NCBI GenBank assembly: GCA_009733575.1
Contig: ML769385.1
Span: 88,055-152,054 of the forward strand
Direction: 5' to 3'
DNA length: 64,000 bases
DNA from: Gymnopus androsaceus JB14
Taxonomy: Eukaryota > Basidiomycota > Agaricomycetes > Agaricales > Omphalotaceae
Part shown: positions 12,219-26,831 of the stretch, one piece after another
How positions within the stretch are numbered: the stretch's first letter is position 1
Layout of the letters: each line of letters begins with the position of its first letter
Notes under the pieces: generated by a model
Database searches by the model: none
What the model saw: only the letters and a program-made list of their open reading frames with translations
What the model was told of the DNA's origin: nothing
Translations under genes and position numbers: made by a program

Positions 12219-14668
12219 TCACTGTCCAGGTACGTAACTAGCATTTTCTGTGAAAATTAAGTAAGGCTTTCGTTCAGCTAAGTCCAAAATCATCCTATAT
12301 ATCACTGTTAGATAAACAGAATGAACACATGCAGGCCACTTACTCGGAAAAGTAGCTGTTTGCCCAGGCAAACCAGGTCCGAGTATAGTCGCTCTCATTA
12401 TAGATTGAAACCCATTCATGTATCAGCCCCAAGCCATCGGTGTTCTATTCTCATGTGTTACAAGTTACATCGATCTAAAAGAAACCACTCACGTTGACAA
12501 TAAGATAGAGAGATTGCAAAATTTCATCATCATTGTCAGTACCAAAAATAGCAGATATCTGAGACATGGGCCTGTATAGAGTGTCATCAACATCGCACCA
12601 AAATATTTCATAGCAACGCACCAAGGATTCCATGCATCCACATGAGGACCACTAGAATGCATTTACTAATTAGTACAGTATTGCGTAGTATTTTCAATCA
12701 GTATTAAAAATGCACCTGATCCCACTGAAGTTTTGACCAGCTGCGAAGTAAGGATTCTGGCGCGACAACAGCACTTGACGGGTAGCAACATAGGCCGGAC
12801 TGTCCATCTCCAGGAATCCAAGATAAGGTAGTGAAAGAAGCGAAGGAACGTTGGCATCATCCATAAAATATCGTCCGCCATATCCTGAATAAATAATCAA
12901 CGTGAGCTTCATGAGGATTCCTAGAGTACCGGAACTGACCATTTGTCTCATAGGCGAAAACGCCGTTGACAAGCTGTAAGTTGATTGTAAGAACAAGCTC
13001 TAATACCATGGTACTTTGGTTGGATTTACCGCATGACGCCAAATGGACTCATTGATCTTGCTGCTCCATTCCTTGGCTGACTGGCTGATATTGACCGCAA
13101 GACCAGCAGAGTCAAGCATAGCAGCCAGGTTATTCAACTCGACTGTTAGCATTGCATTCCCAGATGTCAAAAATGCTGTTAAGAGTGTCAAATGGCAGAA
13201 AACAAAGAAATGGAAGCACATTACCAAAAGTACTGAGATCATCGGACGGTCGATGGTGGGTCCCAACCTATGAAGATTATTGAGTTTTAGGATTGATTGC
13301 GCTAAATCTGAACGAACCATCCCAGTATACGCCTTCGGCTCACCATTACCACCATTGTTAACCTCGGGAGAATTTGACAGTGATCCAGGAGAGCCAGTCC
13401 AGTTGTAATATGAAATGAAATTGAAGTTCTCGTCCCAGGACGCCTGAGACTGGTTATTGATAACCTGAAATATCTGGTCGATCGCCAAAAACCCTGTATG
13501 GAAGTATGTAAGGGTTGGTTTCAATAAGAGAACTGGGTTCGGTCGTTACACTGGTCATTCATAATCGAAGCATCTTTCGTTTCGTTGTAGTAAGTTGTCG
13601 AAAGTTTCAAAAAACTACAGAGAGAATCAATTTCGTATTTGCATTCGAATACGGTTTGGTTGTCCACAGGTCTATGATGTCGTTAACTCAGGATTGGTCC
13701 TTAGTACAGATGACTCCGCTTACGGGTTCACAATCACATCGATTGCAGGGGCGTTAACAGTAGCTGGCAAATTTGACTCGGGAGGTGGTTGAAACGCGCT
13801 GCCTAATTTGTACGCGATTAGCAGCAGAATCGTGCCCATCAGATTGAAAGCCAAACCAACAGTAGGGATATTGTGTGATATAACGAGCTTCGATGTTAAT
13901 GACTGCCCTGGCCAACGCCGCGAGATTGGAGTCCAAGTTGTATATGCTGCGGTATTGAGCAAACTGAGGCAGTTTTGAGTTGACGAAAGATAAACTTAGA
14001 TACAGATAGACATACTTGATTTCCAGTGTCTCGAAGCCACTGGGCTCTTTAACAGAACAGAATTATTCTCCTACGCCTTATGAAAATAAGCGACTAACGT
14101 GATATCCTTTAGAGTCAACAGGCGCTGTCAGAAACCATTGATCAACAAGCGAACTTATGACAATGCTTACTCCTGTGATAATGAAAGCTAGGTTTTCCGT
14201 CTGGACTGTATGATTTAGAGTTGGAAAGGCATGATCTAGACAAGTAACTCGCCTCATTAAAGTATTTGACCGTTGTATCTTTTGAAACCCCGTTCAGCAA
14301 AATCTAAAGCTTGGGGAAAGAAATTCACCCAGCGTATTTGGAAAAGTGTTTTCGAAAAGCCGAGCAACATCGGGGTCTTTCAGGCGCGCGTTCATGTCGT
14401 CGATAACTTGCTATACGCGCGCGGCCAATGTCAGTGGACGAGTCTATCACACTAGCAGATCGTCGAGACTTACCTCCACAGCAGAACTATTAAAGGTACG
14501 ACAAGCCGGAACAGGGCGCATGAGGGGTAAGCCCAGAGTTCCGTTCGAGGGATTACCCTGTGGGCTTGCGGAATATTCTGTGAAGTCGGGGCATTGAGAC
14601 TGGACGATAGACGAGCTGCTCAAAAGGATGCCTGCCACAGCTATGTATTTATGCGGGGTGAACTTCAT
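12219..14668 (-). CDS. GH125 exo-alpha-1,6-mannosidase, tandem copy 1
   Basis: Metal-independent enzyme releasing alpha-1,6-linked mannose from the non-reducing end of mannans or N-glycan-type chains. The N-terminus [19 protein letters not shown] is a signal peptide, so the enzyme is secretory or extracellular; an ATG 27 nt upstream is an alternative start. Family blocks in order: [38 protein letters not shown]-type motif, [59 protein letters not shown], and the end [14 protein letters not shown]. More than ten introns separate them. The gene lies head-to-tail with a close paralog, same strand, with matching exon order. Both genes probably act on fungal cell-wall mannoprotein or dead microbial biomass; that role is inference. 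Confidence 0.88.
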
Positions 14669-15068
14669 TTGGGGGGCGAAATGTGTGAAGAGCATGATGG
14701 AGAACGGTCAAACTTTATACTTCGTCGCACCGCCCAGTGCTCCATTAGTATATGGGGTTTGCTCTTCAGAGAGGTGCAAGGAAAGGAAAGCTGACCCGAA
14801 GCCGCGGTATAGTGGAGTGCGGAAATAGAAGACAGTAGTACCTAGAGTGGAGGAGGCTCAGTTCGTTCAATCGCCTAGAATCAAGGTGGAGCCAGTATTT
14901 CGTAACAGAAATCCAAACTCGTATGAGTGACATAAAGAACCAGTATACTTAAGACCTGATTGAATCTAGATTTATGTATTTTCCCTAAGTCAAAGCGAAA
15001 TCGCAACAACACACATACATGCAATTATATAGTAGCAGGCAAGTCCTAACGTTAACGGCTTTCCGAAT
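14669..15068. other. Spacer between the tandem GH125 genes
   Basis: 400 bp separating the start of copy 1 from the stop of copy 2. It must hold the promoter of copy 1 and the 3' UTR of copy 2. No coding sequence is seen. Confidence 0.6.
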
Positions 15069-17751
15069 CTACTGCCCGGGTACATAACTAACATTTTCGT
15101 TGAAAATCAAATAGGGCTTGCGTTGAGCCAAATCCAAAAGCATCCTAGATAATACGATATCGTATCACCGTCAGTCTTCGTCTTTAGAAAACACAACGGG
15201 CACACATACTCAGAGAAGTAGCTGTTTACCCAAGCAAACCAGGGACGAGTGTAGTCGCTTTCGTTGTAGATTGAAATTGACTCATGGATCAATCCGAGGC
15301 CATCCGTGTTCTATCAGTGGGCGCGTTAATAGTTACAACTGGACCATTGCACTACACTCACGTTGACAATAAGGTACAGAGATTCCATAATCTCATCATC
15401 TTCGTCGGTACCAAAAATCGCAGATATGCGAGACATGGGCCTGCATAGAGTACAGTGTCATTAACATCGCATTCAAAAAAAAACAGTGCAAAGTAACGCA
15501 TACGCACCAAGGATTCCATGCATCAACATGAGGACCACTACATTATTATAGAATGCGTTTATTAATTAGTACAGTATTGCGTAGCATTTATCATTATTAA
15601 GAACGCACCTGATCCCACTAAAGTTTGTACCAGCTGCAAAGTAAGGATTCTGGCGCGACAACAGCACTTGGCGGGTAGCAACGTAGGCTGGATCGTCCAT
15701 CTCCAAGAATCCAAGGTAAGGCAGGGAAAGAAGCGAAGGGACGTTGGCATCGTCCATAACATATCGACCGCCGTATCCTGAAGGACAATCAAGCTGAGTG
15801 AGCTTCATTAGAACAGGAGTACCAGCAATGGTAACTGACCATTTGTCTCATAGGCAAAGACGTTGTTGACAAGCTACGTGACTTGGATAAGAACTCCCTA
15901 ATACCAAGATGAATTTATTATATATTTACACTTACCGTATTGTTCCAAATGGACTCGTTAATCCTACTACTCCATTCCTTGGCTGACTGGCTGATATTGG
16001 CGCCAAGACCAGCAGAGTCAAGCATAGCAGCCAAGTTATTCAACTCGACTGTTAGCATTGCGTTCGCAGGTGTTAAGAATGCTGTTAAAATTACGAGTGT
16101 CAGTGCCAGAAGGGGACGTAGAGTAGCAAAGAGGGAGCATCTCACCGAAAGTACTGAGATCATCGGATGGTCGATGGTGTGTCCCGACCTACAAAGGGTC
16201 AAAGGATATTGAGCTTCACATGTACACTGCGGACGACAGACGCACCATTCCAGTAAACGCCTTCGGCTCTCCATTCCCCCCATTATTCACCGCAGGAGAA
16301 AGCGATCCATCCTCCCCAGTCCAGTTGAAATACGAGATAAAGTTGAAGTTCTCATCCCAAGATCCTTGAGATTGGTTGTTAATAACCTGGAATATCTGGT
16401 CGATTGCGGTAAACCCTGCATGAAAGTAAGTAAGCCACGGTAAAGGTTGGTTTCAATGAAATAAAAGAGAAATGGGATTCGTGGTCGAATTCAAATTCTG
16501 TAAGTACTGTATGTACTCACATGCATCGTTCATGATAGACGCATCTTTCGTTTCATTATAATAAGTCGTCGAGAGTTTCAAAAAGCTACAAAGAGAATCG
16601 ATTTCGTATTTGCATTCGAATACGGTCAGGTTATCCACGGGTCTACATAGAAAATTTGGAATCATGAAGTCGTCAGTACCCAGTCGCCAATCGTACATTG
16701 CCAATTGCAATCAAAGAACCAAAGAATCTGCACTTACGGGTTCACAAGCACATCGATAGCAAAGCCATTCACAGTCGGTGCTAAGCCGGACTCGGGAGGT
16801 GGCTGAAAAGATGAGCCTATAAAGTTTATACGCCTTTAGTAACGTGATTCTGCAGCCTGAGTACTAGTACGATGGAGAAAGTCAAACATACAGTAGGGGA
16901 ATTGCGTGATATACCGAGCTTCGTTGTTAATAACAGCCCTGGCCAATGCCGAGAGATTCGAATCCATGGTGTAAAGGCTGCGGTATTGAGCAAACTGAAT
17001 TTTGGACACAGACATGAATTCGAGTTAGAAGATGAGTAGAGAGATAGAGTCGGAATACTTCGTACCTGATTTCCAGTATCTCGAAGCCATTGAGCCCTTT
17101 GGATTCTTAGAGTTAGACGCGAGTAGAACTTGAGTAAGTAAGAGATTCTGAACTAACGTGATATCCTATAAGGTGGACTCAGTTATTAGAACCAGGACGC
17201 GAAATTGGTGCAAATACTTACTCCAGTGATAATGAAAGCTAGGTTGACCGTCTAGAGTATGAGTAGAGCATGTAATAAGTTAGAGTTGGAACTTGATCCA
17301 CTAGCCAATGTAACTCGCCTCATTAAAGTATTTGACCGTGGTATCTTTGAGAAACAGCGTTCAGCGGCTCAGGGTAAAGTAAAGTAAAGAAATTCACCGA
17401 CCGAGAGTATTCGGGAATGTGTTTTCGAAGAGCCTTGCAACATCGGGGTCTTTAAGACGTGCCTTCATATCATCGATAACTTGCTGTATAATACGCCAAT
17501 GTCAATGAACAAGTTTACTTTATTAGCAGGTCATCGAGACTCACCTCCACAGCAGAACTATTAAAAGTCCTACAAGCCGGAACGGGGCGCATGAGGGGCA
17601 GGCCCAGAGTACCATTCGAGGGATTACCCTGTGGGCTTGCGGAATATACCGTAAAGTCCGGACATGATTGAGGAATTTGAGTCGCAACAAGAGATGAGGT
17701 GCCCAGGAGGATACCTGCTACCGTAGCAGCTTTGTGCAGAGTGAACATCAT
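15069..17751 (-). CDS. GH125 exo-alpha-1,6-mannosidase, tandem copy 2
   Basis: Paralog of the neighbouring GH125 gene with the same exon layout. The signal peptide MMFTLHKAATVAGILLG leads into [19 protein letters not shown]. Later blocks are [119 protein letters not shown] and the terminal ENVSYVPGQ. The RPSDD block carries acidic residues of the kind expected in the active site of this inverting family. No frame break was found. The upstream ATG adding an extra 39 residues would bury the signal peptide, so the internal start is preferred. Compared with copy 1, differences cluster in the linker between the ECKYEID and HHRPSDD blocks. Confidence 0.88.
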
Positions 17752-18271
17752 CTGAGATGTAAGTTTGGGGACGAAATGGGTGGGGAAAAAGTCACGGTAG
17801 GGATTAAAATCGTCAAATGTCTTATACAGACTGCCTATTATTGGGAGCATATGGTCCACGAGACCCAACTCCTGGTGATTCCAAATTGCAGAATGTAAAA
17901 GCGCGACGGAGGTGACGTCGAGGGTGTACGCGTGACTCTTTGTTGCCTGTGTTCGAATAGCTTGCGGCTGATTTACATACGACGGCGGAGAACGAGGTCA
18001 CGAAGTGTTTCAATGGTTACTGTAAAGACGTCGACGCGTCTGATGAGTTCGGACCGTTCTCCGGTGGACCAGCGCCACTGCGAACAACTAACAGGTTCGG
18101 AGAACGTACTAGACAGCTTCCTACGCATATACACTATTAACACTATATTGTATCAGAAAAATATAGTAAAAGACAATACGACCACACCCACACCCCCAAG
18201 GTAGATACATAGCAGATACGCTGAAGACAAAATAAATGGATATATAGACAGTAAGTAAGCAGGATAATCGC
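17752..18271. other. Intergenic, 520 bp
   Basis: Upstream region of GH125 copy 2 plus the 3' flank of the Ser/Pro-rich gene. No coding sequence is supported here. Confidence 0.5.
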
Positions 18272-19792
18272 TCATTCAGAAGCACCATCTCCCTTCTTAT
18301 CCGCGACATTGGCCGGCTCAATGACTACAGGTACTATTCCCTTGTCCACCTGAGCAACGGTATCAGCCGATGTCGTTTCCTTCAGAACAGGATGAGGGTG
18401 CTGAGCCGATTCGGGCTGTTCCACTGGCGGCTGTGGTTCAACAGGTGGATCAGTAGGCTCCGATGGCGTAGTTGTTGAAGGGGGACATCCTCGGCGGTGG
18501 AAGGTTCCTCAGCGCTAGGGCTGTTGTTTTCCGACTCGTCCGACTTTTCATAGACATCGACATGGTCAGTGCTAAGCGCCCCCGTACGAACGCTATTAGC
18601 AGTCCAAACACTTCTTTCCCTCGCCAATGACGGAGTCCCTGTCCCAACCTGAATTCTCGCACTCCATCGACTAGCTTCACTCTCCCAGCTTCCGCGTCTG
18701 GTACTTCGGGGTCGCAGAGCTCGCAAGCTTGCATCCACATCCCGATCATCGAGAGCCTCTTCATCATTATCATTCTGGCTTTCAGCGTCTGCAAAAGTAC
18801 CATCGAATTGAGACACTGAATCGGCACCACCTCTGTCAATGGCTGAAGGCGGAGAAGAGCTCCAGCCAATAGGCGTTCCCATGCCCACACGAAGACCAGG
18901 AATGGCGTACGCAGATGATGCCAAGGTCAGCATGGAAGCGTTATCCATGGGAGGAGAAGAAGGGCGAGGGTTGTTACGGGGGTGATGTGTTGTATGAAGG
19001 GGCGCTTGGACATTCTGTGAAGTGGATGAAGGACGTGAGGATTGTGGCGAAGGCGGCAGGGCGGAAAAGGTGATGGATGCGCCGCTGCCAACAACGTTGT
19101 TGGGAGCAGTGGATGAGGAAGAAGTGCGTACATGAGGAAAACGAGTGACTTGAGAAGCCGGAGTAATGGGTGCTTCAGCGATATGACCGATACCATTGCC
19201 ATGCAAATCAATACTGAGAAGAGTCGTAGGTTTGGTGCTGGCGGCGATGCTTTTGAAGGTGCGAGGGTCAGATAGATAAGATGAAGAAGAGCGGGAAGGC
19301 GAAGGTGAAGGCGGGGAACTCGGCGGCAAAGGACGAACAGAAGCGTCCTCATCTGCTACACTTTTTGGTGACCAAGTTGAACCGCGGGCCACCGATTCTT
19401 CGCCATCTGAAGACCCGCCTTGGTCAGACAGCGACGCATCTCGAGCATCGTCATCCCCGTTTAACGAAATTGTTTGTCGCCTGGCGCCAGCCAATGTATC
19501 AAGTCGGCCCTGCGGTCTGGTTGACATGCGCAGGCGCAACAGATGGTAGAGGCGAGGATGCGATTCGGTTCGTTGGTCGCAGAGGCGGTGCCTTCGCCTT
19601 TACACTCCCTCCCAATTTCCTTTGGAACCAATTAATAAACGGTTTGCTGCTACGACGAGGGACCTTGTTTGGCACCGGCTGAAGATTCTGTTTATTCAAG
19701 CTCGGTTTTGTGCTGGGTTTCGGAGGTGTCACAGGTTTGGGTTTGGCCTCTGCTGAGGTTGCTGTCGTCGTAGATGTGGTTCCAGTGGTCAT
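18272..19792 (-). CDS. Ser/Pro-rich low-complexity protein, function unknown
   Basis: The first exon reads MTTGTTSTTTATSAEAKPKP and FINWFQRKLGGS; an intron near 19510-19605 then leads to a 380-codon low-complexity exon. That exon has several non-repetitive islands: PRTFKSIAASTKPTTLLSID, ASQVTRFPHVR, SMLTLASSAYAIPGLRVG and SSPPSAIDRGGADSVSQF. Such islands in a disordered background suggest binding motifs; the pattern is seen in unnamed basidiomycete proteins. The end is frame-shifted: at a run of five G (18480-18484) the frame leaves EDVP and a different frame continues as TPSEPTDPPVEPQPPVEQ to a stop at 18272. One more base in the run would join them. The function is unknown. Confidence 0.6.
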
Positions 19793-19948
19793 AGCCAGGA
19801 AGGGTTGGTTGTGGTACTGGATTAAGGTTGAGCGGGAATAAATACAAGCATGCGAAAATCATCAATCACTGACGCCACCCCTAATTTCGACTGAAAGTTG
19901 CTATATTTTACACGCATACTAATACATCTATATCGAGCGTGGCCAAGT

Positions 19949-22666
<2,718 letters not shown>

Positions 22667-23621
22667 TTTTGATAGTAAACAAGAAAGGGAAGCAGAGTAT
22701 TTATACAGACAAGAACGAGATAGAGTCAGGATATAAAGTGAAACTCAAATTTTCAGGCGTCGGCCGATCGGAACCTTCGGCCTATGTAAATATCCAATCA
22801 GATGCTTCGGAATTGTCAACAGCTGCTGGTGTTGAAGCAATTGAACAAGTCTCGGTCGTTCTAGATAAGAACGATCGGCAACTCAGTCCACCAAATTCTG
22901 ACCACAGCGTTCAACAGAATAGAATTCAATTGGATGCATAAAGTGCGTATAATCCCCAATTTTTCCTGTCAGGCTCAAAAAGTTCCCGTAGCTTTTATAT
23001 GAAGTAACCGAAATCTCATCGATGTTTGCGACAGAGGCTCATGTACTCAACATGGACTACATCACGAACTCCAAGGGACGCTCCGAAGAATTATCCGCTG
23101 GCATCAGTGCACTGCGTTTGGATGTTTGTTCCATGTCTTTGGCAGTGTGAGCTAGTATGACCACCGCAGCTGATTGTCGTTTCAAAATGCACTAGTCCAA
23201 CTAGTCTGCAACGACAGATAGATTACTACTCATTCAAGTTCACATCCCTTCTTCCCGATTTGTTCAGTTCTAAAAAACGTCGGCTTTCCTCACGAATACC
23301 AAGCTGTATATTGAAGGGGCGCTCCAAAGAATTATCCATCACTGCGTGTGGTAAACCTTCCCTGTCTTCGGTGCGAGCTGAGGCATCTATATGCCACCGC
23401 GCTTGTTGTCGTTTGCAAAATACAGCAGTCCGCACACTATTTTTGCAAACGACAATAATTGCATAGTTACGTAGTATACTAGTCAGCCACGTTCCTTCTT
23501 CCCGACTGATCTGTTCTTATGAGAAGCAGGTTCCTGTGCCGCACCTCTACAGCTTTCTAACAACTTTAAAAGAGTTTGTATCAAATCCTCCCTTCTTACA
23601 TCCCACCTCATCTTATTATCC
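22667..23621. other. Divergent promoter region of LEU1 and the phosphate transporter
   Basis: 955 bp between two divergent genes. The LEU1-proximal part holds closely spaced CGG/CCG triplets (22763-22785), possible zinc-cluster factor sites. The transporter-proximal half is an imperfect tandem duplication, listed separately. The open plus-strand frame at 22657-22941 has no support and overlaps the LEU1 leader. Confidence 0.45.
23040..23520. repeat. Imperfect tandem duplication, unit about 242 bp, upstream of the phosphate transporter
   Basis: Two diverged copies. Both contain gctcc(g/a)aagaattatcc (23080 and 23321), a tgtctt(t/c)gg stretch, gttgtcgtttc/gttgtcgtttgc, and end in ccttcttcccga followed by tgttc (near 23249 and 23492). 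The spacing of matching landmarks is 241-243 bp. The second copy also contains ttgcaaacgacaa, the reverse complement of its own ttgtcgtttgcaa, giving a small inverted repeat. Confidence 0.65.
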
Positions 23622-25635
23622 ATGACAAGCGACAGAGATTCTAGCACAAGCATCAGGGCCGAGCCGAAGTCTGCTAATGCCACTTCGTACATGCTTCGCG
23701 AGCGCCGTGTTGCTGCTCTCGCCGAAGTCGACAATGCAAAATTCTCGTATGTATACGTCCTTTTCTGATTCTTCTGCTTTTACCTTTTTTCTTACTATGT
23801 TTTCAGTTCTTTCCATGTCAAGGTCTGCTTTGTAGCAGGTGCTGGCTTTTTCACTGATGCGTAAGGATTTCCCTTGTCCATCTTTGCTCCCTTTACACCC
23901 CTTCTAGGTACGATATCTTCGCTATCAGTATTGCTGCGACCATGTTGGGCTACGTCTACAATTCCAGTGGATCTTTAACATCCAGCCAAAACCTTGCTAT
24001 CAAGGTCGCAACTCCCGTCGGTAATCTTGTGGGTCAATTGTTGTTCGGGTGGTTGGCTGATGTTGTCGGTCGTAAGAAGATGTGTAAGTGAATCTAGAGC
24101 GAGTTGTCTGAATTATTTCTGACATTAGAATACAGACGGTCTCGAGCTCATGCTCATCATCTTCTCCACCTTTGCTCAGGCTCTCAGTGCAAACGGTCCT
24201 TCAGTTCTCCATTATTGGTGTTCTTGTCATCTGGCGTTTCCTTGTAAGCATTTTTTTGACAAGGCGAAAATTAATCCTCACAAACTGTTTAGATGGGCGT
24301 TGGGATAGGTGGTGACTACCCACTTAGTGCTGTGATCTCTTCCGAATTCGCCAGCACCCGCACTCGCGGTCGTCTCATGACTGCGGTGTTTGCCTTCCAG
24401 GGCTGGGGCAGCTCGGTGAGTAGCGGTTTTTCCAAAATCCTGTTAGCCACAGTCTGATGTCTGTCCCATACTAGTCGCATCCATTGTCGCTTGTATCGTG
24501 GTGGCCGCTTACAAGGACAGTATTCTTAACGACGTCTCTCTCACTGATTCTGCCAACGTCTCTCTCAATTCTGTTGCCGTCGACAAGACATGGCGTATCC
24601 TTATTGGTATGGGTTGCATACCCGGAGTCATTGCGCTCTACTACCGTCTTACCATTCCCGAAACTCCTCGTTTCACCATGGATATTGAGCGCAATATTCA
24701 GCAAGCTTCCAAGGACATTGAGGACATGCTTGCCATCAACAAGACCGACGTCAGTAACGAGAAGGTCGATGTCCCTGTAGCTGGTTGGTCTGACTTCACT
24801 GCTCACTTTGGCCAATGGAAGAACATGAAAGTTCTCATTGGCACTTCCTACTCGTGGTTTGCTCTCGATGTAAGCCTTCGATTTTTTTTCCTGATTTACG
24901 AGTGACTAAAGTTATTTTTTAGATTGCTTTCTTCGGTCTTGGTCTCAACTCGTCTATCATTTTGGAAGCCATTGGCTTCGGAAATGGTACGGGTTCAGGC
25001 TCTCGAGGAGTGTACCAGACCTTGTTGAACGTCTCCATTGGAAACCTCATTCTTTCCATTGCTGGTTACGTCCCCGGTTATTGGGCTTCGTTCTATCTCA
25101 TCGACTCCTGGGGACGTAAGCCTATTCAGCTTATGGGTTTCACTGTGCTTACTGTGTTTGTTCATCGTCATGGGTGAGTTGTTTCGTCGTAATTCTTCAT
25201 CAGCTTTTTACATTATATGGAGGTTTCGCATATGATAAGCTGCTTGAAAGCGACGCTGGAAGGAAGGCCTTTGTCTTCCTGTACTGTCTTGCCAACTTCT
25301 TTGAAAACTTTGGCCCCAACACAACCACATTCATCGTTCCTGGAGAAGTCTTTCCCACTCGTTACCGTTCAACCGCCCACGGTATTTCCGCTGCAAGTGG
25401 CAAGCTGGGTGCGGTCATTTCTCAAGTTGGTTTCGCTGCACTTCAAAATACCGGAGGAAAAAACAAATTCTTGGGTCATCTGTAAGCACTCTGTGTTGTT
25501 TCGAATATTTTAACTGAGTCACCCCGTAGTCTCGAGATACTTGCGTTCTTCATGTTGACCGGGATTTTCTCCACTCTGCTTATCCCTGAGACAAAGGGCA
25601 AGTCGCTGGAGGAGCTTTCCCCTGATGAGAAGTAG
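23622..25635 (+). CDS. PHO84: High-affinity inorganic phosphate transporter (Pho84 family, MFS), three apparent frameshifts
   Basis: Plasma-membrane phosphate:H+ symporter with twelve expected membrane helices. Exons give [51 protein letters not shown], the signature [54 protein letters not shown], and the end [19 protein letters not shown]. The GGDYPLS and PETPRFT motifs are characteristic of the family. The frame breaks three times: near 24205 (one base too many before [11 protein letters not shown]), near 24409 (one missing in GWGQ) and at 25157-25159 (a three-T run where two T fit). Otherwise the protein is complete, from [10 protein letters not shown] to a stop after DEK. The duplicated promoter segment just upstream may matter for phosphate control; that is inference. 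Confidence 0.9.
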
Positions 25636-25961
25636 ACTGGACTCCCTTACACTATCTTATATCTATGTACTGTATGTATGTCCCGTAAGCGCGACATAAA
25701 TCATTGTTATTATTGCTACTTAATTATTAGTTTTTTCAGTGAAGGTTGTTAGCTAGGTAAAAGTACTTGTAAGAATATTATTTATTAGATGTAATGGAGC
25801 CTTTATTCTTTATTCGGGTTATCCAGAATCCAGATAGATGAGTATCCTAAAATGGAAATCTGTAACGGTGGCTCAATAACTTGACAGTCACGAGCACCGG
25901 AAACTGCCTGCCGCAAATCACTCTTCAACTTCTCGGACACCTCTTCGACGCCGACGCAAAA

Positions 25962-26386
25962 ATGGCCAAATCTAAAAAGTTTGTGGCCCTAGACAGATGC
26001 TCTTTCGTAGTATGCTGAATGCTTATGTTCTTGCGTATCCAGCCATACCAATCACAACCAGAACAAGAAGGCCCACAAAAACGGCATTAAGAAGCCCAAG
26101 TCGAACAGGACTAGATCGTTGAAGGGTGTATGTGTTTTTTCTTTCAAGTTTTATTATGTGCTAGTGCTGATATGAAATGGTGCAGATTGACGCAAAGGTT
26201 AGCTGAAGGATCCGGGATTTTGCTGGAAGGATAGGCTCACTCATTTATTCACGATTAGTTCCGTCGTAACGCTCGATTTGCGCTCGCTGGTTCGGTGAGT
26301 AATCTTTTGGGTTATATATCTGCTCAAATATCTCAAACGAACGTCCATAGAACAAAGCCCGCCTAGAGCAAAAAGCAGAATCATGA
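25962..26386 (+). CDS. RPL29: 60S ribosomal protein L29 (eL29)
   Basis: Small basic protein of the large ribosomal subunit. Four exons join cleanly: MAKSK, then [20 protein letters not shown] with SNRTRSLKG, then IDAK, then [12 protein letters not shown], then [11 protein letters not shown] and a stop. The product is about 61 residues, the normal fungal length. Conserved [16 protein letters not shown] and FRRNARFA motifs make the call secure. The ATG lies directly before the family N-terminus. No frame problems, in contrast with both neighbours. Confidence 0.95.
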
Positions 26387-26580
26387 TCACTCGACTTTTT
26401 CGATCCTTGTATCTCTGCCAGTGGCGGTCGGAATAGCTTTGTAGAAGGCATCTGACGTTACATATGCCAAATCGACTCTTCTTCATGCCATGTATGTTAT
26501 GCGTCGAAAAATGAAAATGTCCATAAAAACTCGCCTTCGTTCACTCTAATATCGTCTTATGGTATAATCGTGCGCTGAAT

Positions 26581-26735
26581 TAGGTCTAGAATAATATACA
26601 CAGATGCTCGAACACTAATCTTTCTTCATCGCAGCCATGATTTTTCCCGGTATTAGTTTCGTGGTAGTCAATACTATCGCGACGCTTTTGAGTCTCATCG
26701 CTGAAGGAGGCTTGACGAAACATCCAGTCCCCCGC
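26581..26735 (-). pseudogene. Broken partial copy of the small gene at 32339-32909
   Basis: The segment matches the 3' end of the gene at 32339-32909, flank included: both have actagaataata/tctagaataata followed by cacaga in the 3' flank, the end IMAAMKK, the last intron's gattagtttc/tattagtttc, and the block LDVSS-PPSAM. About 130 bp of the parent exon is missing, stops interrupt the rest, and no 5' exon is present. Intron sequence is retained, so this is a DNA-level duplication and not a retrocopy. Confidence 0.7.
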
Positions 26736-26831
26736 GTTGAACGAGTAATTAAGCGCACTTGCATCGAGCCTCGAGAGGTATCTTCCTGAATGAAGACATT
26801 ATCTGCTTCATTTAGATAGACACATTCCCGT

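Noticed and set aside
12219..17751. GH76 instead of GH125 for the tandem mannosidases
   Set aside because: The blocks [14 protein letters not shown] and [16 protein letters not shown] belong to the GH125 family, not to GH76 endo-mannanases.
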